Shown: one piece after another, positions 7,607-15,673 of the stretch
Layout: every line of letters starts with the position of its first letter
How positions within the stretch are numbered: position 1 is the stretch's first letter
Assembly: GCF_902706185.1 (NCBI RefSeq)
Contig: NZ_CACSJM010000031.1
Coordinates: 1 to 46,458 of the forward strand
DNA from: Roseomonas sp. 18066
GTDB lineage: Bacteria > Pseudomonadota > Alphaproteobacteria > Acetobacterales > Acetobacteraceae
DNA length: 46,458 nucleotides
Direction of reading: 5' to 3'
Notes under the pieces: model-generated
Told to the model about the DNA's origin: nothing
The model's input: the letters and a program-made list of their open reading frames with translations, nothing else
Database searches by the model: none
Made by a program: the position numbers and the translations under genes

Positions 7607-8376
7607 GCGCGCCGCTGCTCGAGGCCTCGGGCCTCAACCTCCGCTTCGGCGCCGTGCGCGCGCTGGACGAGGTCGCCATCGACATCCACCCGGGCGAGGT
7701 CGTCGCCATCGTCGGCGAATCGGGTTCGGGCAAGTCCAGCCTGCTGCGGGTGCTGGCCGGGCAGATGCGGCCCGACAGCGGCGCCGTCACCTATCGCGAC
7801 CCCGAGGGCGAGGCGCATTCGGTGCATGCCATGGGCGAGGCCCCGCTGCGCCGGTTGATGCGCACCGACTGGGGCTTCGTGCACCAGCATGCCCGCGACG
7901 GGCTGCGCATGGGCGTCTCGGCCGGCGGCAATGTCGGCGAGCGGCTGATGGCGATCGGCGCCCGCCACTATGGCGGCATCCGCGCCGAGGCGACCGAATG
8001 GCTGCAGCGGGTGGAGATCGACCCCGCCCGCATCGACCACCTGCCGCGCACCTTCTCCGGCGGCATGCAGCAGCGGCTGCAGATTGCCCGGACGCTGGTC
8101 ACCCGCCCGCGGCTGGTCTTCATGGACGAGCCGACCGGCGGCCTCGACGTCTCGGTGCAGGCGCGGCTGCTCGACCTGATCCGCGCGCTGGTGGCCGATC
8201 TGGGCATCGCCGTGCTGCTGGTCACCCACGACATCGCCGCCGCGCGGCTGCTGGCGCATCGCATCGTGGTGATGCGGCACGGCCAGGTGGTCGAGCAGGG
8301 GCTGACCGACCGGGTGCTGGACGATCCGCAGCATCCCTACACGCAACTCCTGACCGCCTCGGTGCTGGCCGCATGA
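7603..8376 (+). CDS. phnK: C-P lyase ABC-type ATPase PhnK
   Basis: A 257-residue ABC ATPase that docks on PhnJ in the C-P lyase complex rather than on a membrane transporter. The Walker A motif is GESGSGKSS at residues 38-46, the signature is FSGGMQQR at 151-158, and the Walker B end is MDEP at 174-177 followed by GGLDVSVQ. The histidine switch is in VTHDIAAARLLAHR. The C-terminus EQGLTDRVLDDPQHPYTQLL resembles dipeptide-type ATPases, as is usual for PhnK. Overlaps both neighbours by four bases. Confidence 0.95.
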   Translation: MSAPLLEASGLNLRFGAVRALDEVAIDIHPGEVVAIVGESGSGKSSLLRVLAGQMRPDSGAVTYRDPEGEAHSVHAMGEAPLRRLMRTDWGFVHQHARDGLRMGVSAGGNVGERLMAIGARHYGGIRAEATEWLQRVEIDPARIDHLPRTFSGGMQQRLQIARTLVTRPRLVFMDEPTGGLDVSVQARLLDLIRALVADLGIAVLLVTHDIAAARLLAHRIVVMRHGQVVEQGLTDRVLDDPQHPYTQLLTASVLAA

Positions 8377-9083
8377 ACGACAATCGCGAGACCGCGCTGC
8401 GCACGGTCGGCCTGGGCAAGGATTTTCTTCTCCACCTTCAGGGAGGGCTGCGCATCCCGGTCCTGCGGGATGTCGAGCTGGAAGTGCGGCGCGGCGAGGC
8501 GGTGGCGCTGGCCGGGCCCTCGGGCGCCGGCAAGTCCACGCTGATGCGCTGCCTCTACGGCAATTACGGCGCCGGCCAGGGCCAGATTTTCCTGCAGCAT
8601 GACGGCGCCGAGGTCGAGCTGACGGCCGCCGATCCGCGCCTGGTGCGCATGATCCGCCGGGACAGCCTGGGCTATGTCTCGCAGTTCCTGCGCGTCATCC
8701 CGCGCGTCCCGGCGCTCGACATCGTGGCCGAGCCGCTGGTCGCCCGTGGCGTCGCGCTGGAAGAGGCCCGGGCGCGCGCGCGCAGCCTGCTGACGCGGCT
8801 CAACCTGCCGGAGCGGCTGCACGGGCTGCCGCCCGCCACCTTCTCCGGCGGCGAGCAGCAGCGGGTCAATCTGGCGCGCGGCTTCGCGCCGTTCTATCCG
8901 GTGCTGCTGCTCGACGAGCCCACGGCCAGCCTTGACGCCGCCAACCGGGACGTGGTGGTGCAGCTGATCGCCGAAGCCAAGCAGGCCGGCGCCGCCATCA
9001 TCGGCATCTTCCATGATGCCGAGGTGCGCGACCGCATCGCCGACCGCCTTTTCGAAGTCTTGCCCATCCAGGACGCCGCATGA
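8373..9083 (+). CDS. phnL: C-P lyase ABC-type ATPase PhnL
   Basis: A 236-residue ABC ATPase, the second of the two in the C-P lyase pathway, needed with PhnGHI for the first step and found bound on PhnK in the complex. The Walker A motif is GPSGAGKST at residues 48-56, the signature is FSGGEQQRVNLARG, and Walker B is LLLDEPTASLD. The histidine switch is IGIFHDAEVR. The segment FLRVIPRVPALDIVAEPL is typical of PhnL and separates it from PhnK. The ATG overlaps the phnK stop and removes an artefactual N-terminal extension of 125 residues. Its stop overlaps the phnM start. Confidence 0.95.
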   Translation: MNDNRETALRTVGLGKDFLLHLQGGLRIPVLRDVELEVRRGEAVALAGPSGAGKSTLMRCLYGNYGAGQGQIFLQHDGAEVELTAADPRLVRMIRRDSLGYVSQFLRVIPRVPALDIVAEPLVARGVALEEARARARSLLTRLNLPERLHGLPPATFSGGEQQRVNLARGFAPFYPVLLLDEPTASLDAANRDVVVQLIAEAKQAGAAIIGIFHDAEVRDRIADRLFEVLPIQDAA

Positions 9084-10219
9084 CCGCCGAGACCATCCTG
9101 ACCAATGCCCTGCTGGTGCTGCCCGACCGGATCGAGCCGGGCACGCTGGTGCTGCGCGACGGGCTGATCGCCGAGCTGCAGCCCGGCCGCAGCCAGGCCC
9201 CGGGCGCCATCGACCTCGATGGCGACCACCTGATCCCGGGCGTCATCGACGTCCATACCGACAATCTGGAGCGCCAGGTGCAGCCGCGCGCCCAGGCGCG
9301 CTGGCCGTCGCGCTCGGCCTTCCTGTCGCATGACGCGCAGACGGCTGCCGCCGGCGTCACCACGGTGCTGGACGCGCTGTGCCTCGGCGACCTCGGCTTC
9401 GACGCCGAGCGCACCGAGACGTTTCTCAATGGCGTGCGCGACCTCGACGCCCTGGCGCCGACCGGGCTGCTGAAGAGCGAGCATTTCCTGCATCTGCGCT
9501 GCGAGCTGCCGGCGATGGACATGCTGGAGCTGGTCGAGGTGGTGGCCGACCACCCGGCCGTGCGCATGGTCAGCCTGATGGACCACACGCCGGGCGTCGG
9601 CCAGTATGTCGATATCGAGCGCTACCGGCAGATGCGGATGCGCGGCGGCAAGTCGGTCTCCGAGGTCGATCGCCGCATGCAGGAGCTGATCGCCCAGCGC
9701 GAGCGGCTGCGCGCCGACCAGCGCCGGACGCTGATGCAGCGCATCGCGCATCGCAACCTGCCGCTGGCCAGCCATGACGACTGGCGCGAGGAGGAGATCG
9801 CCGAGAATGCCGCCGATGGCGTGCTGATCTCGGAATTCCCGGTCTCGATGGTGGCCGCCGAGGCCGCGCACCGGCACGGCATGAAGATCATCGCCGGCGC
9901 GCCGAACATCGTCCGCGGTGGCAGCCATTCGGGCAATGTCGCGGCGGCCGACCTGGTGCGCGCGGGGCTGGTCGATGTCTTCGCCAGCGACTACGTGCCG
10001 CCGGCCATGATCGAGGCGGTGTGGCGCGCGGCCGAGGAGACCGGTATTTCTCTCCACGCGGCGGTCGCCACCATCACCGACGAGCCGGCGCGGATGCTGC
10101 GCATGGCCGATCGTGGCCGTCTGGAAGCCGGGCTGCGCGCCGATGTGGTGCGGATCCGGCCGCTGGAGGGCATTCCGGTGGTCCGCTCGGTCTGGCGCGC
10201 GGGCGAGCGCATCGCGTGA
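9080..10219 (+). CDS. phnM: Alpha-D-ribose 1-methylphosphonate 5-triphosphate diphosphatase PhnM
   Basis: A 379-residue amidohydrolase that removes pyrophosphate from the ribosyl phosphonate triphosphate, giving the substrate of PhnJ. Metal ligands are visible in IPGVIDVHTDNLERQ (His59, Asp61), in LMDHTPG, in ASHDDWREEEI and in FASDYVPPAM. The GAPNIVRGGSHSGNVAA loop is standard for PhnM. In contrast to the paralogue at 2.6 kb, this copy keeps the usual HTDNLE metal-site sequence, so it is taken as the working pathway enzyme. It overlaps phnL and the following DUF1045 gene. Confidence 0.95.
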   Translation: MTAETILTNALLVLPDRIEPGTLVLRDGLIAELQPGRSQAPGAIDLDGDHLIPGVIDVHTDNLERQVQPRAQARWPSRSAFLSHDAQTAAAGVTTVLDALCLGDLGFDAERTETFLNGVRDLDALAPTGLLKSEHFLHLRCELPAMDMLELVEVVADHPAVRMVSLMDHTPGVGQYVDIERYRQMRMRGGKSVSEVDRRMQELIAQRERLRADQRRTLMQRIAHRNLPLASHDDWREEEIAENAADGVLISEFPVSMVAAEAAHRHGMKIIAGAPNIVRGGSHSGNVAAADLVRAGLVDVFASDYVPPAMIEAVWRAAEETGISLHAAVATITDEPARMLRMADRGRLEAGLRADVVRIRPLEGIPVVRSVWRAGERIA

Positions 10220-10890
10220 GCGCGCGGCTCGGGCTCTACTACGCCCCGGAACTGTCGGATCCGCTGCATGCGGCGGCCTCGGCCTGGCTGGGGCGGGATG
10301 CGGAGACGGGGGCACCGCTGCCCCAGTCGCCGCTGCCCGGGCTCGACATCGCCGAGATCACGGCGGATGCGCGGGGCTATGGCTTCCATGCGACGCTGAA
10401 GCCGCCGTTTCGCTTGTCCGGCAGTTACGCGGCGGCGCGCGAGGCGGCGGTCGCCTTGGCGGCGTCCGTGGTGCCGTTCGCGCTGCCGCCGTTGCGGGTG
10501 GCGAATCTCGACGGGTTCCTGGCGCTGCGCGAGGTGGAGGAATGCCCTGCCCTGCAGGATTTCTGCGACCGCTGCGTGCGCGAGCTGGATGCGCATCGGG
10601 CGCCGTCGACCGAGGCCGAGATCGCGCGGCGCCGTCCTGACCGGTTGTCGGAGCGGCAGCGGGCGGCGTTGATGGATTATGGCTATCCGCATGTCTTCGA
10701 GGACTGGCGGTTCCATATGACGCTGTCGCGTCGCCTGTCCGCGGAAGAGATGGCGGTCGTCCGCCCCGCGGCCGAGGCGGAGGTCGGTGCTGCTGCGGCG
10801 GTGCCGCGGGTGGTGCGGGAGTTGTGCCTGTTCACGCAGGCCGGCCCCGGCGCGCCTTTCCTGATCGCCGAGCGTCTGCCTCTGGGCTGA
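10216..10890 (+). CDS. DUF1045 phosphonate-metabolism protein (2H phosphoesterase-like)
   Basis: A 224-residue protein of the family often called putative phosphonate metabolism protein, which accompanies C-P lyase operons. Two H-x-T motifs, GFHATLKPPF near residue 60 and FHMTLSRRLS near 166, mark the 2H phosphoesterase fold, whose known members cut cyclic phosphates. A sensible but unproven job here is to open the ribose 1,2-cyclic phosphate left by PhnJ, a role that PhnP plays elsewhere; no phnP is present in the window. The start is a GTG overlapping the phnM stop (GTGA). The last gene of the operon, it is followed directly by a repeat-type terminator. Confidence 0.85.
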   Translation: MSARLGLYYAPELSDPLHAAASAWLGRDAETGAPLPQSPLPGLDIAEITADARGYGFHATLKPPFRLSGSYAAAREAAVALAASVVPFALPPLRVANLDGFLALREVEECPALQDFCDRCVRELDAHRAPSTEAEIARRRPDRLSERQRAALMDYGYPHVFEDWRFHMTLSRRLSAEEMAVVRPAAEAEVGAAAAVPRVVRELCLFTQAGPGAPFLIAERLPLG

Positions 10891-10894
10891 ACAG

Positions 10895-10943
10895 ACAGAA
10901 AAAAGATGGGGGTCCGGGGGAATTCCTTCCCCCGGCCTTTTTT
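10895..10943. repeat. Hairpin repeat, single copy (terminator between phn operon and phnN)
   Basis: An A-rich flank (AGAAAAAAGATGGGGG) is followed by a 9-bp stem CCGGGGGAA / TTCCCCCGG with a TTCC loop at 10914-10935, then CC and TTTTTT. For the phn operon this is a textbook intrinsic terminator. The stop codon of the converging phnN lies within the trailing T-run. Member of the family described at 13.4, 26.8, 33.6 and 44.0 kb. Confidence 0.9.
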
Positions 10944-11499
10944 ATTCTGCTGCGTTCTTCAGCGCGGCCAGCAGCCGTTCCGCGCCGATCTCAGGCGTGG
11001 CGTCGTTCGCGACCTCGACCAGGTCCAGCCCTTCCACCAGCGGCGCCGCGCGGGACAGGCGCAGGGTGATTTCCGCCATGGTCTCGCGGCCGCGGCCGGC
11101 CAGGCGGGCGGCGAGCACCTCGGGCGGCGCGGTCACCAGCAGCACGCGCAGGCGGTAGCGGCGGTCGGCCTCGGCCAGGACGCCGCGGGACAGGTTGGCC
11201 ACGACGATTCGCCCCTCGGCCAGCGCGTCCTCGATGCCGCGGGGGATGCCGTAGTGCAGGCCATGCGCCTGCCAGGAGAGGGCGAAGGCGCCCGCGGCCT
11301 CGGCGGTCGCGAATTCCTCCTCGGTCATCGGGACATGGTCCTCGACGCCGGCATGCAGGTGGGTCTCGGCAGGGCGGGTGATGACGCGGCGCGCGAAGAG
11401 GAAGCGCGGGTCCTCCGCCAGGCTGGCGCGCGCGGCGCCCAGCAGCGTGTCCTTGCCCGCGCCCGAAGCGCCCACCACCGTCACCAGCCGACCCGACAT
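10942..11499 (-). CDS. phnN: Ribose 1,5-bisphosphate phosphokinase PhnN
   Basis: A 185-residue guanylate-kinase-like protein, the same length as the Escherichia coli PhnN. PhnN phosphorylates ribose 1,5-bisphosphate to PRPP, feeding the sugar freed by C-P lyase back into nucleotide synthesis. The Walker A motif GASGAGKD is at residues 10-17. Next come FLFARRVITRP, typical of PhnN, then HVPMTEEEF, LSWQAHGLHYGIPRG and the lid segment AARLAGRGRE. It converges on the phn operon instead of being its last gene, so it needs its own promoter. The start MSGRLVTVVG follows GCAGGG. Confidence 0.9.
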   Translation of the reverse strand: MSGRLVTVVGASGAGKDTLLGAARASLAEDPRFLFARRVITRPAETHLHAGVEDHVPMTEEEFATAEAAGAFALSWQAHGLHYGIPRGIEDALAEGRIVVANLSRGVLAEADRRYRLRVLLVTAPPEVLAARLAGRGRETMAEITLRLSRAAPLVEGLDLVEVANDATPEIGAERLLAALKNAAE

Positions 11500-11581
11500 G
11501 ACCCTGCACCGCTCCCGGTTGACCGCCGCGTTTTCGGCGCGCAGAGACATTGGCGCAAGCAGCCAGGCCCGGAGCAACGCA

Positions 11582-13366
11582 ATGTTCACGACACGCCCTG
11601 AGATTGCCGCGACCTTCGGGGCCGTCGGCAGCACGCATTGGATCGCCAGCCAGGTCGCAATGGCGGTGCTGGAGCGCGGGGGCAACGCCTTCGACGCCGC
11701 CGCCGCCGCCGGCTTCACCCTGCAGGTGGCGGAGCCGCATCTGAACGGCCCGCTGGGCGATGTGCCGATCATCATCCATGACGCCAAGACCGGGCGGCAG
11801 CATGTGATCTGCGGCCAGGGCCCGGCGCCGGCCGGACTGAGCGTGGCCAAGGTGAAGGGCGAGCTCGGGCTGGACCTGATCCCCGGCACCGGGCTGCTGC
11901 CGGCGACGATTCCCGGGGCCTTCGACGCCTGGGCCACCATGCTGCGCGACTGGGGCACCTGGACGCTGGGCGAGGTGCTGGAATTCGCCATCTTCTACGC
12001 CGATCGCGGCATCCACTACGTGCCCCGCATCGCGGCCGCGGTGGAGAGCGTGCGCCCGCTGTTCGAGCAGGCCTGGCCGACCTCGGCGGCGCTGTGGCTG
12101 CGCGACGGCGGGCCCAAGGCCGGCAAGCTGTGGCGTAACCCGACGCTGGGCGCGACCTATTCCCGCGTGCTGCGGGAGGCGCAGGCCGCCGGCTTCAGCC
12201 GCGTGGCGCAGATCGATGCCGCCCGCCGCGCCTGGTACCAGGGCTTCGTCGCCGAGGCGATCGACCGCTTCTGCCGCGAGACCGAGGTGCTGGACGCCTC
12301 CGGCCGGGCGCATCGCGGCGTGCTGACGGGCCAGGACATGGCCGGCTGGCAGGCCCCGGTGGAGGCGCCGCTGTCGCTCGACTATCGCGGCACGACGATC
12401 CTGAAATGCGGCGCCTGGAGCCAGGGGCCGGCGATGCTGCAGACGCTGGCGCTGTTGCAGGGCTTCGACATCGGCGCGATGGACACGCTGGGCGCCGAGT
12501 TCGTCCATACCGTGATCGAGGCGATGAAGCTGTCCTTCGCCGATCGCGAGGCCTTCTACGGCGACCCGAACTTCACCAGCGTGCCGATGGAGACCTTGCT
12601 CTCGGCCGCCTACAATGCCGAGCGGCGCAAGCTGATCACCCGCGAGGCCTCCCTGGAGCTCCGCCCCGGCACCATCCCCGGCCATGCCGGCTGGGTCGAC
12701 CACAAGGCCGAGGACCGCGTGCCGATGCTGACCGGCGCCGCCGGCACCGGCGAGCCCACGGTGTCGCGGCTGGGCGTCTCCGGCGCCGACACCTGCCATG
12801 TCGACGTGATCGACAAATGGGGCAACATGGTCTCGGCGACGCCCTCGGGCGGCTGGCTGCAGAGCTCGCCGGCGATCCCGGAGCTGGGCTTCTGCCTGGG
12901 CACCCGCAGCCAGATGTTCTGGCTGGACGAGAACCTGCCCAACGGGCTGAAGCCCGGCAAGCGCCCGCGCACCACGCTGTCGCCCGGCATGGCGCTGCGC
13001 GACGGCAAGCCCTGGATGGCCTTCGGCACCCCCGGCGGCGAGCAGCAGGACCAGTGGCAGCCGATCATGCTGTCGCGCATGCTGGACCATAGGCTGAACA
13101 TCCAGCAGGCGATCGACGCGCCGTCCTTCCACTCGGAACACTGGCCGTCCAGCTTCTGGCCGCGCGTGGCCCGGCCGGGGAAGACGGTGATCGAGGGCCG
13201 CTTCGACCCCAAGGTGCTGGAAGAGCTGAAGGCCCGCGGCCACAAGGCCGAAATGGGCGGCGACTGGTCGGAGGGGCGGTTGTCCGCCGTGCGCCAGGAA
13301 GCGGATGGGCAGATCTTCGCGGGGGCCAATCCGCGGGGGATGCAGGGATATGCAGTGGGTCGGTAA
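11582..13366 (+). CDS. Gamma-glutamyltransferase family protein
   Basis: A 594-residue Ntn-hydrolase of the gamma-glutamyltransferase family. Family members make themselves as a precursor and cut before a threonine that becomes the nucleophile of the small subunit. That threonine is probably Thr404 in GADTCHVDVIDKWGN; the second threonine of the usual TTH is Cys here. Other landmarks are HWIASQVAMAVLERGGNAFDAA near residue 20, EPHLNGPLGD, SQGPAMLQTLALLQG, ADREAFYGDP and TTLSPGMALRDGKPWMAFG. No signal peptide is visible, so it is probably cytoplasmic, unlike the periplasmic glutathione-degrading enzyme. The ribosome site GGAG lies seven bases before the ATG. The substrate cannot be told. Confidence 0.88.
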   Translation: MFTTRPEIAATFGAVGSTHWIASQVAMAVLERGGNAFDAAAAAGFTLQVAEPHLNGPLGDVPIIIHDAKTGRQHVICGQGPAPAGLSVAKVKGELGLDLIPGTGLLPATIPGAFDAWATMLRDWGTWTLGEVLEFAIFYADRGIHYVPRIAAAVESVRPLFEQAWPTSAALWLRDGGPKAGKLWRNPTLGATYSRVLREAQAAGFSRVAQIDAARRAWYQGFVAEAIDRFCRETEVLDASGRAHRGVLTGQDMAGWQAPVEAPLSLDYRGTTILKCGAWSQGPAMLQTLALLQGFDIGAMDTLGAEFVHTVIEAMKLSFADREAFYGDPNFTSVPMETLLSAAYNAERRKLITREASLELRPGTIPGHAGWVDHKAEDRVPMLTGAAGTGEPTVSRLGVSGADTCHVDVIDKWGNMVSATPSGGWLQSSPAIPELGFCLGTRSQMFWLDENLPNGLKPGKRPRTTLSPGMALRDGKPWMAFGTPGGEQQDQWQPIMLSRMLDHRLNIQQAIDAPSFHSEHWPSSFWPRVARPGKTVIEGRFDPKVLEELKARGHKAEMGGDWSEGRLSAVRQEADGQIFAGANPRGMQGYAVGR

Positions 13367-13377
13367 GTAATCTGGAG

Positions 13378-13613
13378 AAGGTCGGGGGAATGAATTCCCC
13401 CGAACCCCCATCTTTTTTCTGATGACCGGCCGTTCGGAGACCAGTTCTTCTCCACCAACGGCGCCAGGGCATTACGGCGGGGCGCCGTTTTAATACATCA
13501 GCACTCTATCAAAGGTCGTGCTGACATTGGGCCGTGGCGCGTACTGTCCCCACGTGGACATGGCAATCTGACAGAAAAAAGAAGGGGTTCCAGGGGAATT
13601 CATTCCCCTGGCC
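13378..13613 (-). repeat. Paired hairpin element, copy 1 (REPIN/MITE-like, about 230 bp)
   Basis: Two palindromes in inverted orientation bound the element: TCGGGGGAAT type at 13382-13403 and CCAGGGGAAT type at 13590-13611. Each carries the AGAAAAAAGAxGGGG flank on its inner side. The enclosed core aligns, after reverse complementing, with the core of the element at 33.55 kb. Shared blocks are CCACGTG followed by GACAGTACG, a CAGCAC/GTGCTG hairpin with the loop core GACCTTTGA, CCCGCCGTAATGCCCTG, and GCCGGTCATCAGAAAAAAG. It fills almost the whole space between two convergent genes and has no convincing reading frame. Confidence 0.85.
13499..13523 (-). other. Internal conserved hairpin of paired element, copy 1
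   Basis: CAGCAC and GTGCTG form a 6-bp stem around a 13-base loop containing GGTC (GACC on the minus strand). The other copy has CAGCGC/GCGCTG at the same place, a paired base change, with the stem extended to 10 bp. Confidence 0.6.
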
Positions 13614-13624
13614 TGCCTCTGTTC

Positions 13625-14695
13625 TTACCTGACCTGAGGTTCTTCTTCGGCCCAATCCCGCAGCAAAGTAAACCCGACCGCCAGCAGCACCGGGCCAAGG
13701 AACAGCCCCAGGAAGCCAAAGGCGAAGACTCCGCCCAGCGCGCCCAGGATGGTCAGCAGCAGCGGCAGGTCCGCGCCGCGGCTGATGAGCCAGGGGCGGA
13801 TGACGTTGTCGACGCTGCTGATGCCGCCGGCGCCGTAGATCAGCAGGAAGATACCCCAGCCGGTGCTGCCCTGGCTGAACAGCCATAGCGACGCCGGCAG
13901 CCAGACCAGGGGGGCGCCGACCGGCAGCACGGAGATGATGCCGGCGATCACCGCCAGCAGCACCGGCTGCGGCACGCCGGCGATCCACAGGCCGAGGCCG
14001 GTCAGGATCCCCTGGGCGACGGCGGTGCCGAGCAGTCCGTAGACCACGCCGATGGTCACGTTGGCGGTCAGCTGCACCAGGCGGCGGGCCTGGCTGCCGG
14101 CGATGCGGCCCACCAGGGCCTCGAGGCCGGCGGCCATGCGCGGGCCGTCGCGGTAGAAGAAGAAGGACAGCAGGATGGCCAGCACCAGCTCGGCGAGGCC
14201 CGACAGCACGGTCAGCAGGATGCCCAGCAGCTGCTGCGCGATCATGCCGGCATAGGGCTGCAGCAGGTTGGTCAGCGGCGAGAAGTCGAGCTGCAGGGCG
14301 TCCCAGCGCTCCTTCAGCCATTCGCCGATCATGGGCACATGGACCAGCCGGTCGCCGAGGCCGGGCAGGCCGGTGGAGAGCAGGCTCTCCACCCCGTTGC
14401 GCAGCCCCTCCACATCCTCGGCGCGGATCGGCGCGGCGAAGAGCAGCGGCAGGCCGACCAGCAGCATCTCGGCCGTGACCATGACCAGGGCGGCCAGCGT
14501 GGGCGACAGCCGCAGCCGGTCGCGCAGCGTCCGATAGGCGGGCCAGGTGCAGAAGGCCAGGATGGCGGCCCAGAGCAGCGCCGAGAGGAAGGGCCGCAGC
14601 ACCAGCAGGCAGCCGACCAGCAGCGCCCCCAGCGCCACCAGCCCCAGCAGGCGCGCCGGCCGCAGGCCGCGATCGTCGGAGGAAGAGGCGTTCAT
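13625..14695 (-). CDS. AI-2E family transporter (YdiK/PerM-like permease)
   Basis: A 356-residue inner membrane protein of the AI-2E/PerM family, predicted exporters that include the autoinducer-2 exporter TqsA and the sodium-proton antiporter-like PerM. Seven to eight hydrophobic segments can be seen. An N-terminal pair lies near residues 15-60 (ALGALLVGCLLVLRPFLSAL, then LAFCTWPAYRTLRDR), a third is TLAALVMVTAEMLLVGLPLL, and a periplasmic stretch of about 100 residues follows. A C-terminal bundle has the family's ILLSFFFYRDG, GTAVAQGILTGLGLWIAGVP and GGVFAFGFLGLFLGPVLLAV. The start at MNASSSDD is chosen over two upstream ATGs that add unconserved, basic residues. The transported substrate is unknown. 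Confidence 0.88.
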   Translation of the reverse strand: MNASSSDDRGLRPARLLGLVALGALLVGCLLVLRPFLSALLWAAILAFCTWPAYRTLRDRLRLSPTLAALVMVTAEMLLVGLPLLFAAPIRAEDVEGLRNGVESLLSTGLPGLGDRLVHVPMIGEWLKERWDALQLDFSPLTNLLQPYAGMIAQQLLGILLTVLSGLAELVLAILLSFFFYRDGPRMAAGLEALVGRIAGSQARRLVQLTANVTIGVVYGLLGTAVAQGILTGLGLWIAGVPQPVLLAVIAGIISVLPVGAPLVWLPASLWLFSQGSTGWGIFLLIYGAGGISSVDNVIRPWLISRGADLPLLLTILGALGGVFAFGFLGLFLGPVLLAVGFTLLRDWAEEEPQVR

Positions 14696-14758
14696 GCGCC
14701 GGACCATGCCTGAGGCGCGGCGCTTTCGCCAGCATGGCCGGCGGCCTGTCGTGGTCTG

Positions 14759-14771
14759 CTTGTCTGACAAG
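14759..14771. promoter_or_regulatory. Candidate GntR/FadR-type operator before the isomerase-reductase pair
   Basis: CTTGTC-T-GACAAG is a perfect 13-base inverted repeat. Its core TTGTCTGACAA fits the TNGTNNNACNA pattern described for FadR-type GntR regulators. It lies 86 bases before the isomerase start and 64 bases upstream of the permease start. Confidence 0.4.
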
Positions 14772-14856
14772 GTCTTGCGCTTTGGGTCCAGGGCCTTAGC
14801 CTGCCCGGCCAAGGCCTCGCCGCCCGAAGGCGGGGCGCGCCGGAGAGGAAGCCGCC

Positions 14857-15639
14857 ATGCCGCGCTTTGCCGCGAACCTGTCCATGATGTTCCAGGAGCT
14901 GCCCTTCCTGGAGCGTTTCGCCGCCGCCCGCGCCGCCGGCTTCGAGGCGGTGGAGTTCCTCTTCCCCTATGACTTCGCCCCCGCCGACGTCGCGCAGCGG
15001 CTGCGCGACAACGGGCTGAAGCAGGTGCTGTTCAATGCGCCGCCGGGCGACTGGGCGCATGGCGAGCGCGGCACCGCCTGCATCCCCGGCCGGGGCCAGG
15101 AATTCCGCGACGGGATTCTTCGCGCGCTGGAATACGCGACCGCGCTGGACTGCCCGCGGCTGCATGTGATGGCCGGGCTGGCGCCGGCGGGCGTCGCGCA
15201 TGACACGCTGACCGGCACTTACGCGGTCAACCTGGACTGGGCGGCGACGGCATGCGCCAAGGCCGCCGTGAAGCCGGTGATCGAGCCGATCAACCAGCGC
15301 GACATCCCGGGGCTGTTCCTGCGCAGCATGGACCAGGGCGCCGCCATCATCGCGGCGATCGGGCCCGAGCGGCTCGGGCTGCAATTCGACCTCTACCACT
15401 GCCAGGTGAGCGAGGGCGACATTGTCAAGCGCGTCGAGAAGCATCTGCCGATCATCGCGCATATGCAGGTGGCCGACGTGCCCGGGCGCAACGAGCCCGG
15501 CACCGGCGAGGTGAACTGGCCTTATGTCTTCCAGCGCATCGACGCGCTCGGCTTCCGCGGCTGGATCGGCTGCGAGTACCGGCCTTTGGGCGAGACCACC
15601 GCCGGGCTCGGCTGGTTCGCGCCCTACAAGACCGCCTGA
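14857..15639 (+). CDS. Hydroxypyruvate isomerase family protein (Hyi/OtnI)
   Basis: A 260-residue TIM-barrel sugar isomerase of the Hyi/OtnI family. Hyi interconverts hydroxypyruvate and tartronate semialdehyde; the closely related OtnI isomerises 2-oxo-tetronates. Signatures are the start MPRFAANLSMMFQELPFLER, VEFLFPYDF, GDWAHGERGTACIPGR, EPINQRDIPGLFLRS, LQFDLYHCQ (metal-site region), NEPGTGEVNW and GWIGCEYRP. The ribosome site GAGAGGAAG precedes the ATG. The next gene, 34 bases downstream, is a tartronate semialdehyde reductase type enzyme, so the pair would turn hydroxypyruvate into D-glycerate. Which of the two isomerase activities it has cannot be decided by eye. Confidence 0.88.
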   Translation: MPRFAANLSMMFQELPFLERFAAARAAGFEAVEFLFPYDFAPADVAQRLRDNGLKQVLFNAPPGDWAHGERGTACIPGRGQEFRDGILRALEYATALDCPRLHVMAGLAPAGVAHDTLTGTYAVNLDWAATACAKAAVKPVIEPINQRDIPGLFLRSMDQGAAIIAAIGPERLGLQFDLYHCQVSEGDIVKRVEKHLPIIAHMQVADVPGRNEPGTGEVNWPYVFQRIDALGFRGWIGCEYRPLGETTAGLGWFAPYKTA

Positions 15640-15673
15640 CAAGAAACCTTCGAGACGGACGAGGAACAACGCC

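Noticed and set aside
10906..11601. A 231-codon frame starting in the hairpin repeat and running antisense to phnN
   Set aside because: Its start is the repeat itself (GVRGNSFPRP), and the opposite strand encodes a full-length PhnN.
11582..13366. Periplasmic glutathione-degrading gamma-glutamyltransferase
   Set aside because: No signal peptide is visible and the catalytic motif is TCH instead of TTH, so only the family is claimed.
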